64,000 nucleotides of DNA, from the NCBI GenBank assembly GCA_024734495.1, contig JALMQS010000187.1:8233055-8297054 (forward strand). The letters are read 5' to 3'. Origin of the DNA: Forficula auricularia (Eukaryota; Arthropoda; Insecta; Dermaptera; Forficulidae). The notes beneath the pieces were generated by a model. It saw nothing but the letters and a program-made list of their open reading frames with translations, did not search any database and was not told the DNA's origin. Positions 1 through 10,791 of the stretch are shown here, piece after piece. The first letter of the stretch is position 1. The number at the start of each line of letters is the position of its first letter. Both the position numbers and the translations under genes were made by a program.

Positions 1-459
1 TATTCTTGGCGAATATAACTTCTAACTTGGCTGCAAAGTAGATTTCATTACTTTTTTGAACTTAGCCTGTTTTTGCACAGAATGTTTTGGTTGAGATTCA
101 TCTTATAATAATTATTTGATTCTGTTTTAACCCGGGAGAACTCGCTGCGTGAGATTTTCTCTCACCGTCATACTTTTTTTCTCCCAGATCCCTGATTATA
201 TAAGAAACTTATGAGGAGAATTTTCTAGGTTAGGTTTCACAAAAAGATTATATAAGAGCGACGCTGAGCTCTCCTGTAGCTGAGGGTAGGAGTGGAAGGC
301 AGAGGACGAATCGTATTTCAGAAACTGTACGAAATCAATTAGCTTATTTTATGTTGTATACCTTTTCACTTCCCATTTGGTTAATCATTTTCAAAATCAA
401 TTGAATGGGATTAATCATATTTGAGTCAAAGTCAAAGTGTTTGTGGGCATACCCCCCGT
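1..459. other. No gene seen; AT-rich flank
   Basis: No open frame with coding character and no repeat structure that I can pair with another part of the window. It ends in a short C-run that serves as the left target-site copy of the element starting at 460. Confidence 0.5.
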
Positions 460-1197
460 CAGTGGCGTAGACAGACAATTTTTATGGAGGGGTTCAATAC
501 ACAAAGCAAAATATTTAGTGGGAATTTTTTTTATTAAAATAAATAGTCTAGTTAAATTGTGTTTTTTATTCGGAAAGTTTTCTTCGAACCTTTATGTTTT
601 TTGGTGTGCTGAATCCGAATCTGAGGCTTGTTAACAAAATTTCGTCACGGAACATTGTCAAAAATGAAAAAAAATCTCATTTTTCTAGGAAATTTTGTTG
701 AAAACTCTTAGATTTATAGATTCCATGACACTTTTGAGGATTCAGATCATATCCTTTGTAGGAAATTTTATGAACTTTCATTTTGAAAAGGAAGATTATT
801 TACGAAAAATTGATAGTTTTCGAGTTATAAACGCCAAAAATAAGATTTTTTTACCTTTTTTTTTGCATTTTGACAAAGTTCCATCACGAAATTTTGTTAG
901 CAAACCTCAGATTCGGATTCGGCACGCCAAAAAACATATAGGATCAAAAAATCAAAACTACACCCAGAACTTTCCCACAAGGGGCCCTTTAGACAACATT
1001 TTAATTGGACTAAAAAGGTACTTGAAGAAATTAAAAAAGAACATAATTCTTGATTAAACATATGAAATATATTTAATTACGGTTAGTTTGCCTTAAGAAA
1101 GGGTTTGTCGTTGCCGTTACTCATCCCATGGGCCCTGCCTTTGGGGAGGGGGGGGTTCTACCCCCCAAAACACCCCACCCCCGTGGCTACGCATCTG
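460..1197. mobile_element. Non-autonomous hAT-like DNA transposon, 738 bp
   Basis: The left end reads CAGTGGCGTAGACAG and the right end is the inverted relative CTACGCATCTG (reverse complement CAGATGCGTAG). The flanking octamers are CCCCCCGT (452-459) and CCCCCCGC (1198-1205), a 7/8 match that fits the 8-bp target duplication of hAT elements. Inside, about 70 bp near 596-664 recurs inverted near 860-945, so the interior folds back on itself. There is no transposase; the short open frames across it are chance. The superfamily rests on the 8-bp duplication and the terminal motif only, and the C-run nature of the duplication weakens it. Confidence 0.65.
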
Positions 1198-2465
1198 CCC
1201 CCCGCATTATCATTTATTTTATATCCTTTAGTATGGTTATTCGTGACTTCTCTTACGTTTCATACTCCGGTACCTCCCCCTATCCGCGGCCCGAGATCGA
1301 CCCTAGAGGAATTGGTATCCGGGATGGTTGGAACGCCATCCATGTCTGATAAGTTCGTGTATTAATCGTCGAACAATGTTTCGTTACAAGTTGTGCATCA
1401 ATATGCTCAAACTCAGCTCGGTGACTAGTCGGCCGCTTGTTCCAAGAGCTCGTCCCCCAACACGCCAATTCAGGTTGTCATTTCAAGTTAGAAAGAAAGC
1501 CATTGCTTCTACCATAACGAGATAGGCCGTAGATATAAGTATATTTGGCCAGAGTGGGATGGAATTATCAAATAATCGGGACTAGGATTATGGCTCTTTC
1601 CTGAGAAGGCGAATATAATCGCATAGCGATATCGACTCTAACGAACATCGTGCAGAAATCAATAATATTAAGAGGAGTCCTTCACGAAAGAAGTTCAGCG
1701 ATCATCACTGAAGTCTCTACTATCTTATCTTATCTTATTATATTAAACGAGCAATTATTGTATATACCAATGTATATATAGACTCTAACGATTTCGCTAA
1801 AAATTGGTGAACTTATCAAGTCTCATGAGTTATTAGACTTGCATAAATTTTTATCCGATTGAAATAAAGTAAGGGGGAGTAAATTAGTTATGTCGCAAAA
1901 TAAATATTTTAATCGTTCAAATATCGTCCTCGGTAAGTCGCAGAGCCTTGAAATTTGAAACTTAAGCTATTTAGAGGCAAAAAGTTACCGAGCATCGCTC
2001 GGTGCTCCAGGCACTGGAAATTTAAATATAAATTAGCGATTTTATGCAATTGTATAAATATTTTTTAATTAATGTGTATTTTCATTTTCAATTATATTTT
2101 GATTAAATCAAAGATGAGTTAATTGTATAAATGATATTAAAAATCATTAATTAATTTGCATTGTCCGATTTTATATTTCACTAAATTTTCATTGCCATTA
2201 TCAGTCACAAAAGGCTTCATTAGTGAGGAACCCTGACTTTTTTTGGAAATTAAATAATGTAGAGAGCAGTCGTGTATTGGCCACATCAGTTTATTTTTCT
2301 TTACCTAGCTAATGGCGGCATTCCTTATTGTCCTTTTTTTACAACCCATAATTATTATATCTTTCTTTCTAATCTCTTTTTTAGCACTTTGTTATCTTTG
2401 TTCTAGCAATGGAGTCAAATTGATCCAATGAACATGTCAAAACAACGTCATGCATATTGCATATA
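1198..2465. other. No gene; GC-richer block, then a Helitron-like 3' hairpin
   Basis: About 1207-1535 is noticeably less AT-rich than its surroundings and keeps short open frames on both strands, but none resembles a protein I recognise. It may be an old transposon remnant. The rest is plain AT-rich sequence except for the hairpin at 1987-2003, listed separately. Confidence 0.4.
1987..2017 (+). mobile_element. Helitron-like 3' terminal hairpin
   Basis: The perfect hairpin ACCGAG-CATCG-CTCGGT is followed 11 bases later by CTGG, a match to the CTRR end of Helitrons. The same hairpin, with a matching run of upstream bases (AAAAGTTACCGAGC), occurs on the minus strand at 20829-20845, so it belongs to a dispersed family. 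I cannot define a 5' end for this copy. Confidence 0.4.
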
Positions 2466-2564
2466 AAGGGTCCGCCAAATAACTTTTTTTTTTTAATGCT
2501 ATAAAAAAAACTACTGAATATTTTCTCAAATTTCTTTTTTTATTTGAAAGTACAATCCTTCCGG

Positions 2565-3693
2565 TTAATAATGGAAAATAATTTCATTCAAATGGCTGCC
2601 TCGGCTGGCCATGCAGTAGCCTACACGATCGGTCCAATTTTTAAGCACATTATCGATTGTGTGCAGCTGTATTTCACCAATGGCTTCACGAATATTGTCC
2701 TTTAAAGAGTCAATTGTCTCTGGCTTGTCGGCGTAACACTTATCTTTGACGGCACCCCACAAATAATAGTCCAACGGTGTCAACTCGCAGCTCCGAGGTG
2801 GCCAAACGACATCAGCTCTGCGGCTGATAATGCGATCTTCAAAAACAGGGCGCAAAACATCGAGTGTAGCTTTGGCTGTGTGGCACGTAGCGCCGTCCTG
2901 TTGAAACCAAATGTTGCCAATATCCTCCTCTTCAATTTTTGTGAACAAAAATTCGTTCAACATGGCCCGATAACGATCGGCATTGACTGTAACGGCCACT
3001 CCTTGCTCATTTTCGAAGAAAAATGGCCCAATTATGCCTCTGGACCAAAATCCGCACCAAACAGTGACTCGTTTTGGGTGCATCGGCTTTTCAATGTATG
3101 CGTGCGGGTTTTCTGTGCCCCAAATGCGACAATTTTGCTTGTTTACATACCCGCCAAGATCAAAATGAGCTTCATCTGAAAAGATGATTTTTTTGGCAAA
3201 ATCGGCATCTTCTGTAAGTCGATCGCAGGCCCAATTCTTCTTCTTCGAGTGCCATACCCGAAACGGGTGTCGGCTCCTCTCCAGGCTCAATTAGCGAAGC
3301 GAAAACGCATTGGATGGTCAGTTGGCTTCAACTCCTGAACCAATTGGACTTTGTATGGCGTAATACCAAGGTCTTTATGCAAAATTTGTCTCAATGATGT
3401 CTCCGAAATGTTGAATTGTTGAGAACGACGGTGAATTGATGTTGATGGCGCTTCACGCACACAGCAGCAATATTCTCGGGTGTACGCACTGTTTTTGGCT
3501 TTTCACGCTTTGGTTTATCGATGAGGATGCCAGTTGCTTTCACTTTTTTCACAAGATAACGAACATACGGAGCTGACGGTGCTTCTTTTCTTCCAAAATC
3601 CGTACGCAATTTTCGCACACATTCTGCAACATTACCATGATTTTCAAAGTAATGTCGCAATATTTCCAGCGTTGTTCAAGCGTATACACAACC
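2565..3693 (-). pseudogene. DD41D mariner transposase, frameshifted
   Basis: DNA-cutting and strand-transfer enzyme of the IS630/Tc1/mariner superfamily. The C-terminal catalytic part reads open from about 3236 to 2565. It shows the first catalytic Asp in FSDEAHF, the second in WFQQDGATCH and the third in LTPLDYYLWG. I count 41 residues between the second and third Asp, which defines the DD41D (rosa) group. The N-terminal helix-turn-helix part (RHYFENHGNVAECVRKL and onward) is open from 3660 to 3391. The likely original start ATG is near 3693, separated from that part by a one-base loss near 3667. A further frame change lies between about 3391 and 3300, and an insertion occupies 3237-3287. 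At least three lesions make it a pseudogene. The family's usual length is about 340 residues, which the pieces together would cover. Confidence 0.88.
3237..3287 (-). mobile_element. 51-bp 3' fragment of a GAA-tailed retroelement inside mariner
   Basis: Read on the minus strand, this segment ends in GAAGAAGAAG and is flanked by a direct repeat of AATTG (plus strand CAATT at 3232-3236 and 3288-3292). Removing it together with one repeat copy restores the transposase reading through its Phe-Ala-Lys/Asn-Trp-Ala-Cys-Asp segment. Its sequence matches the 3' end of the longer element at 53311-53545 (shared CCCGTTTCGGGTATG and the CACTCGAAGAAGAA end). It is best read as a strongly 5'-truncated target-primed retrotransposition event. 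Confidence 0.8.
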
Positions 3694-3809
3694 ATATTCG
3701 TTCAGCGGAAGGATAAAATTAATTATCTGTCAAATCAAACATGAGCTAAGTGTGTTACCATTCACGAAATAAGCACTAGTTGAAAAAAAAACGTTAGATG
3801 GCGGACCCT

Positions 3810-6340
3810 ATACAAAATGGAAAATCAAAAAATAAAATGGCGACCGAATAGTCATTGCTTTAACTTACAATAACTTTTAAGCTACGCTAGATAGACAAAA
3901 AAAAGTATTTGAGAAAATTTTTGATTAGACAAGGTCGCTCTTAGATTAATAGATAATATTGATGTAGCTTTTTGATTTTCGAATGGCGAAGTAAGGTTAA
4001 AAGGGTTAAGCATTTTGAGCATTCTTGTCAACCCTTTGCTAGCTAGGACAGGTTTCGTAGTGCCACGAAAAGTTTCTTGAAAATGACTTCAGAAATAGGG
4101 GTCGAAACCTCGTGCATTCTGATGAGTTTACTTCTATTCTCTCACCATTATTTATTCCCAAATATTTCAAATTTTATTAGCATATTGTAATTACATATAC
4201 TTAATAGATGACAGTTTATTCTACAATCTTCACCAATTCATTTTGGGAGTTGAAACAGGAAAAGTGTAGGTTTTTCGAATTTTTCCCTATACCTAAGTGT
4301 TCCAAAATTTACGAGGATACCTTCCAAATTTTATTCTCATATCATTCTAGAGTCATTACATATTTAGGTAATAGATGTAAATTTACCGAACAATCTTCAT
4401 CCCTTAGTTTTAGGAGTTTTTCAAATTTTTGCTTTATTTTTGTTTCAAGCTCTACTAGCCTGCCAAATTTCATGGAGTTAGAATAATTTAAATTATTCTA
4501 AATATTTTGAAGACCTGTCATTTTTAATTTAAATTATTTTCCTGAAAATTGGCTGATCACAAATTTAATTAATGAATAGGGAGTGTTGACACGATGCCTA
4601 AATTATTAAAATAATAATCCCACCCAAAACATGTCTGTAAAGAAAACAGGCCAAGTTCGAAAAAGTAGCGAAATCTTGAGCTGCAGCCAAGTTAAATTCG
4701 TCAAAAATAAGTAATTAAGTCGAAATAATAGTACTTACAATTAAAACGCATTCTTTTCATTTTAAATGGCAACCTAGATTTATGGATTCTATATTTTTAA
4801 TTTAAATTATTTTCCTGAAAATTTGCTGATCACGAATTTAATTAATTTACCATAATGGCATAATTCGTAACAGCCAAGTTTTCTATAAATTGATTGGTAA
4901 CAGGCCATCTTATTTATTTGTAAAAATTATATTTATTTAATAAGCATATATTTACTGTATGGTCAAGTATTGTAATCGTGGACGAAAAAAATTTTTGGTA
5001 ACACGCACTCATAAATATATTTTGACAAAATAATAACATTAAAATATATATTTTTTGATGTTCATGATATAAGGTTTTATTGTAGAATGTAGACCAAAAC
5101 GCCGTGAATAGGCTAAGGTTTTGATCGAAATTGTTTTAGCCGTTTTTGAGATATTTACGATATTTCATGCATTATTACAATACCCCACAATTCACCATAT
5201 TATTTCGAATGACAAAGTAAAAAGAAAAACAATATTTTCATTTTTAAAGGTCTAGTTAATCTACTGAAAATAGATAAGGTCTAAATTGAAAATAGAGAGT
5301 CAATTTTTGTAAAGAATGTCGATTGGTTTCAATAAAACAAATCCATTTCAATGCCTAACTAAATTAACGTGTCACCAAACTCATTAATATCCCCTTTAGA
5401 TAATCAACCGATACTGTAGGTAGTCATTTAATCTGAATACCCTTTTGAAAGTTCAGTTATTAAAGAAAAATTCCACATTTATTAAAGTTTTCTTTCAAGA
5501 ATTCAACAAGAAATGGTAATTTATATTTCAAGGCGGAAAAGCCAAGTTTTAGGAAAATAATTTCCACTAAAAATGTGAAATCAATAAATATAAAGATATT
5601 AAAATGAAAAACAGGCGTTTTAATTAAAGTTACTATATTCTCGACTCTTTTAATAAATTGATGATGTTGAACTTGGCAGCATATTAGATCTCACTACAAC
5701 TGGAAATAGTTTAGATATAGATTTACCTATCGGGGATGTCAACTATATAATAGAAAATTATTGTTTGAGCATTTGGAATGAATAAGAGTTCTAAAATCAA
5801 GGGTTCTCATTTATTTTCTATTTTACCCAAAGTCCCAAATGAGTCTTGGTTTGAAAAAATAAAATTCAATATCCACTCAAAGAATTCCCTCACTCCCGCC
5901 TAATTAAACAAAATTGGCGTGAGAGAGGATCTATACTGCAACTGTGATAATTCATCTTAGGGAAATATCAACCATATATATTTGGGATGCAATAGTAATT
6001 TGGAAAAAACAATAGTTACTATTTGAAGTTCAGCATAGTTAGGTTGCATTTCCCACAAGCATGATCATTTTACTCTCCTTCGAAAATCAGGAAATTAAAT
6101 TATGAAATAAGTTTTTAAAACACATTTTAGCGATCGAACCTCTCAGTGATTCTCAACCAATGTGCCGCCAAATTTTAGAAATGAAACAATAAAAATTATT
6201 TTCTATGTACTTTTATCTAATGAGTTATTATTTTTTCCAGTTTAGCCATTCAGATCACATACTTTAATGTAAAACTAAATAAATAAACTTTAAAAATATA
6301 GGTATACATTTTATAGACTACTTCTCAAATTTAGATATAA
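3810..6340. other. No gene; AT-rich with dispersed repeat fragments
   Basis: A 58-bp segment at about 4517-4574 recurs as a direct copy at 4792-4850, 275 bp away, with few differences (core TTTCCTGAAAATT). About 4960-5165 matches in parts the dispersed repeat seen at 9276-9550 and 19300-19620 (TATGGTCAAGTATTGTAATC). At 6144 an hAT-type terminus, CAGTGATTCTCAACC, appears without a clear partner. No coding frame was recognised. Confidence 0.5.
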
Positions 6341-7236
6341 ATAAACTGCAACGGATCGTTGCTAAACTTTATCCAAATTCATTTGAAATATTAATATGTT
6401 TATTCCGTTATTATTAATCAGATATCACTTGCAATTTGCAGTTCATGTTGACTTTAATTCAAAAATAATGATCGATTCTCATTTAATACTCGAGGAATAA
6501 CCATTCCACATTGGAATTTTAACGTTTCGGTTATTATTAGTAACCATTGCTGAAGACATGGAGGAATCGAGTTAAAATAAAAAATAGCGGTCGATTCTCA
6601 TCTAATACTAGAGGAATAACCTTATTGCATTCCATTTTTGATGTTTTGACTATTAATGGCAACCTCTACTGAAAACGTGGAAGAATCGACTTAAAATCAA
6701 AAAGACTAAATTCTTTTATGATAAACAACTCAAGCTTGAGGTGTTTACTAAAAAAGAATTTAGTCTATTTGATTTTAAGTCGATTCTTCCACGTTTTCAG
6801 TAGAGGTTGCCATTAATAGTCAAAACATCAAAAATGGAATGCAATAAGGTTATTCCTCTAGTATTAGATAAGAATCGATCGTTATTTTAGATTTTAAGCC
6901 GATTCCTCCATGTCTTCAGCAATGGTTACCAATTATAATCGAAGCGTCAAAAATCTAATATAGAATGGTTATTCCTCAAGTACTAGATGAGAATCAATCG
7001 CTATTTTTGGTTTTAAGTCGATTCCTCCATGTCTTCAGCAAAGGTGATGGATAAGAAACAACGCAGTTGCTATGGTTACTTATAAAATTTCCTCCCAAAT
7101 TTTTAGCATTTCACAGAGAGAAGCCTATCCATTTTTCCTTAAGTTAGGTTAAATGAACTATATTAAAACGATCAAATGAATAAATTTTAAAGAATTTAAA
7201 ATAAACAATTTAAAAAAGTACTATCTTACTCTAAAG
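6341..7236. mobile_element. Foldback element with tandem arms, copy 1
   Basis: The interior is an inverted repeat centred near 6740. Both arms are built from units containing GAGGAATAACC, GAATCGACTTAAAATC and TCTTCAGCAATGG, forward on the left and reversed on the right. The outer flanks (starting ATAAACTGCAACGGA and ending ACTATCTTACTCTA) recur at the ends of the second copy at 26956-28174, which fixes the limits of the element. No transposase is present. The unit length inside the arms is about 120 bp. Confidence 0.75.
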
Positions 7237-8897
7237 TAAAGTACTTTAAAATATAATTTTACTAAAAACTATTTAACCTTTTTTGTGGTCCCCAAGAAAC
7301 TTAATTAGGATATTAAATTTAATCAAAATTGGGTAAATCATTTTCAAGATATTTAGAAAATACTAAAAAAGTACCGGAATAAAGTACTAATGTTTGTGGG
7401 CCGATATGTACCAAAAACTAATCTGCGCTTCATTTTGTTAAAAGAATGGTAGGTTTTCAATTTCATTTCATTCGGTGCAACGGTGTAGAAAAACTCGTGG
7501 GCCAAAAAAACGATAACATACATCCATACATATCCGCACGCACTAAATGAAAAAATCCTACTTTTTGGCCTCTAGGCGAGACCCCATGTAATTTTTTGTA
7601 AAACCCTCACGTGCTAAAATTCAACCTAATTGAATACTACACTTTGTGACTTTAATTGACACCATGGGTTCCGTAGTCTTTACCTAAAAACCCTTTAAAG
7701 TCACGCTTGCCGCGAGACCGATTACAATATTTTACCCATGCTTCGCATTGGATAAAGTAAAAAATTTGATTGGATTCGTAATCCATTTGTGATAACGGAT
7801 ACGTTTGTTTATGAATTAACTTTGAATGAAGAGGAAGATCTCATTTCGCTTTGTAATAATCGAGATTTAATTTCAAAACATTCGGAAGAGTAAATTAATT
7901 CATTTTGGATTAACATTAGATGCGATTATATCCCATAATAGCCAAAAAAGCTTTAAAAATATTATTATAATTTTCTACATCTTATTTGTGGGAATTCGAA
8001 TTTTCAGCATTAAGGAGGTTCTTTCGCGACAATCCACGCCAAAAGTATTTAGCCTCGTAACCACTCTATAAATATGAAAGGAACTAAAATTTTAGGGTAT
8101 TTTTTTTTACCTGACTGTCCACTCACACTATGAAATCTCTATACGGACACACACATACTTAAGGGCCGTTTCCAAGCAATTGTGCTTATATCCACTCCAC
8201 TAAAAATGGTCGCCCGAATATTTTTTTTTTGTTTTTATCAAAACTACGTGGTAAATAATTTCTATTTTTTTTAAGTTACTCCGAATATATTATTCTAACT
8301 AATTTTAGTTTTTCATTAAGATGGTGAAAGTCCTTCAATGAAAAAAATAAAATAATGATCATATCCCCACCCTTTCCCTATTTACCATATGTTAAAAATG
8401 TCATTTTTAATTGCAATTATTTCATGTTTGGTGTGGTAAATCGTCTTCAAATTTTAACAGTGTGTGTATTATGCTTATTAATGACTTATATTACAAGTTT
8501 CAAAAACTTCTTGAATTTTTGGTTTGTGAAAGAACTAACTTAACCAATATAAAAACGAAAAAATGATCGAGACTTTAAATGTAGATGACGAAATGAGGGA
8601 GGTTATCATTTTTATGACCAAATATATAAAAGAATTTATCAAAAAATGATCAAGTTCAAATTTCGCATTAAATGCATTCTTATAATTAATTTGTAATTAA
8701 TCACTCAATAAACATTATATTGTCTTTGTAGTACATATTATTTTATTTTACATTGAAAATTATTATCAAAAACTATTTTACCCAGTAACACAGTGTATTA
8801 TATTTAAGTAAAATTCTTTTAAACTTATCTTATTGTTAATGTGCCGCCAAATTTTGAAATTGTTAAAAGTGTGCCATAACAAAAGAAAAAAAAGAAA
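7237..8897. other. No gene seen
   Basis: AT-rich sequence with homopolymer runs. Near 8839 it holds GTGCCGCCAAATTTT, also seen next to the hAT-like terminus at 6144, so a fragment of the same hAT-like family is possible. Short open frames (for example 8355-8543) have no recognisable content. Confidence 0.45.
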
Positions 8898-9275
8898 ATA
8901 ATTTTTAAGAAAAAAATAAAACCGACTTCAAAAATTAAATGCAACAAATGAAATGCACTAAAAGGTATAAAATAATTATTATCTTATTTAGTTGCAACTG
9001 AACGACGAAATATTAACGTGAAGTTGCTTTTTGAAGTCGGTGCCAAACAAACTATACCTATAAGCGAGCGTACCCGCCAAACGTACTAAGTAAGATCCGT
9101 CGAGTGCGATTCATAAAAGGTATATGTTTGGCACCGACTTCAAAAAGTAACTTCATGTTAATATTTCTTCGTTAGTTGTAACTAAATAAGATAATAATTA
9201 TTTTATACCTTTTAGTGTATTTTATTTGTTGCATTTAATTTTTTGAAGTCGGTTTTATTTTTTCTTAAAAATTAT
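8898..9275. mobile_element. GACTTC-ended foldback MITE, copy 1
   Basis: A 378-bp element with long imperfect inverted arms (about 8898-9048 and 9124-9275). Landmarks shared by the arms are AAAACCGACTTCAAAAA at the outer part and TTTGAAGTCGGTGCCAAAC at the inner part. The spacer holds CGTACTAAGTAAGATCCG. Two more copies (9551-9860, 12310-12849) and a terminal scrap near 10480-10505 occur within 4 kb. Non-coding; superfamily unknown. Confidence 0.8.
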
Positions 9276-9550
9276 ATTTTTACTTTACCAAACAGGGAAC
9301 CTATTTTGATTAAAGAAAATTGAGCTAAACCATGGCATTTAGGTCTACAAAAAAGCAGTAATAATTGAACATCGAAAAAATTATATTTTTCGAGATAATA
9401 ATTGTTTTGTCAAAAATGTCTGTTAGTTTGTTGGTTAGTCTGGTTGTTAGTCCGTGCGTTACCAAATTGTTGTGGACGAGCTAGCTCAAAAACTAGTTTG
9501 AATATCGAAACCAAATTTCACACGTAGTTTTGGTTAATTGTATTGTTGTT
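9276..9550. repeat. Dispersed repeat fragment between two foldback copies
   Basis: Matches the repeat at 19300-19620 over about 250 bp (AAAACTAGTTTGAATATCG near 9490; AAAACTAGTGTGAATATCG near 19562). Contains GGACGAGCTAGCTCAAAAAC. No coding potential seen. Confidence 0.6.
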
Positions 9551-9860
9551 AAATAATTATTATCATTATTTAGTTACAACTAAACGACGAAATATTAACA
9601 TGAAATTACTTTTTGAAGTCGATGCCAAACATATACCTTTTATGAATCGCACTCGACAGATCTTACTTAGTACGTTTGGCGGGTACGCTCGCTTATAGGT
9701 ATAGTTTGCTTGGCACCGACTTCAAAAAGTAATTTCATGTTAATATTTCGTCGTTTAGTAGTAACTAAATAAGATAATCAATTATTTTATACCTTTTAGT
9801 GTATTTTATTTGTTGGATTTAATTTTTTGAAGTCGGTTTTATTTTTTCTTTAAAAATTAT
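9551..9860. mobile_element. GACTTC-ended foldback MITE, copy 2 (left arm truncated)
   Basis: Same arms as the copy at 8898-9275, but the outer part of the left arm is missing and the spacer (GGCGGGTACGCTCGCTTATA) is in the opposite orientation. Spacer inversion is expected if the arms recombine with each other. The right end reaches the same TTTTTGAAGTCGGTTTT terminus. Confidence 0.75.
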
Positions 9861-10015
9861 TTTTAATTTTCTCTTTTTAGTGATGTTATTAATAGTGGTC
9901 ATATCATCAGAACTTGACCAAATTAATATTGCACCATCCCTAAGATACCCTTTCCAATAAAAAAAGAATCATCGAAATTGGTTCATAAACAAAGAAGTTA
10001 GGCCTAAACAAACAT

Positions 10016-10250
10016 TTAATAGAGTGAGGGTGTGTAGTTTCACAGTGAATGAAATAAAACTCAAAGAGGTTTATACAAACTCAATGTATTTCGGATTATT
10101 AGTCCATCATCAGGAGTTTACAAGTTAATACAGTATTAACTTGTAAACTCCTAATGATGGACTAATAATCCGAAATATATTGAGTTTGTATAAACCTCTT
10201 TGAGTTTTATTTCATTCACTGTGAAACTACACACCCTTTACTCTATTAAA
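10016..10250. mobile_element. Near-perfect 235-bp palindrome with hammerhead-like core
   Basis: The arms are about 115 bp each with almost no spacer (centre near 10133) and only a few differences. On the minus strand the left arm holds CTGATGA (10113-10107), one extra T, a 3-bp stem GGA/TCC, and GAAA (10092-10089). Flanking AAACTC and GAGTTT could form stem I. The right arm has CTAATGA at 10151-10157, a change of the conserved core G. This layout is typical of Penelope-like element termini. No reverse transcriptase lies next to it. Confidence 0.6.
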
Positions 10251-10791
10251 TAACATCATGTTTCACCTAAAACCTACACCACTTTGCATAAGTAAAACTA
10301 AACAAACATAACAAAAAAGGTCTAATACCTATGAAAAAAAAATGGGACCAATCGGAAGCTAGACTGGGCCCAATGCAAATTTTTTTTTCAAAATCGGTTC
10401 ACAATTGGCGGAGATATGAGGTAACATAGGCACAAAAAAAATAAAATAAAATAAAATAATTCAGTCGAATAGAGAACCTCCTCCTTTTTTGAAGTCGGTT
10501 AAAAAGGTTTAGAATCACTCCCCTAACTAAATCTGACTAAAACTACAGATCAAATAATACGATTAAATAATTAAAATTGTCATGAAATACTAAATAATAG
10601 GTAATAATTATGCTAAATTAAAAAAAAAAAGATCTCAAACCCAAACGGTTTTTATTAATCGAACATGCCCTTTTTTTACACATATATATTTTTATTGAGA
10701 TATAGATATATCATATTTTTGGGCGATCAGTCAAAAAAGGCTAGTCTACCTACTCAGTGGGTGCTGTTGTCATCCGTTTGTATAGAATAGA
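10251..10791. other. No gene; transposon scraps
   Basis: Includes a GACTTC-family terminus (TTTTTTGAAGTCGGTTAAAA near 10487), a segment shared with 14065-14190 (TCGGTTCACAATTGGCG versus TCGGTTGACAATTGGCG), and an hAT-like right end (GGTTTAGAATCACTC near 10505). Remnants only. Confidence 0.5.

Larger units (their letters stand above)
2466..3809 (-). mobile_element. Tc1/mariner element, DD41D (rosa-like), degenerate
   Basis: An element of about 1.34 kb bounded by inverted ends built on AGGGTCCGCCA (left, near 2467) and TGGCGGACCCT (right, ending near 3809), both next to TA. It encodes a broken transposase on the minus strand. Poly-T and poly-A runs follow each terminal motif. It carries a 51-bp foreign insertion at 3237-3287 within the transposase frame, so it was inactive or became so at that event. 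Confidence 0.85.

Noticed and set aside
1105..1365. 86-codon open frame rich in Pro
   Set aside because: Starts in the C-run end of the hAT-like element; no similarity recognised and overlapping frames on both strands are equally long.
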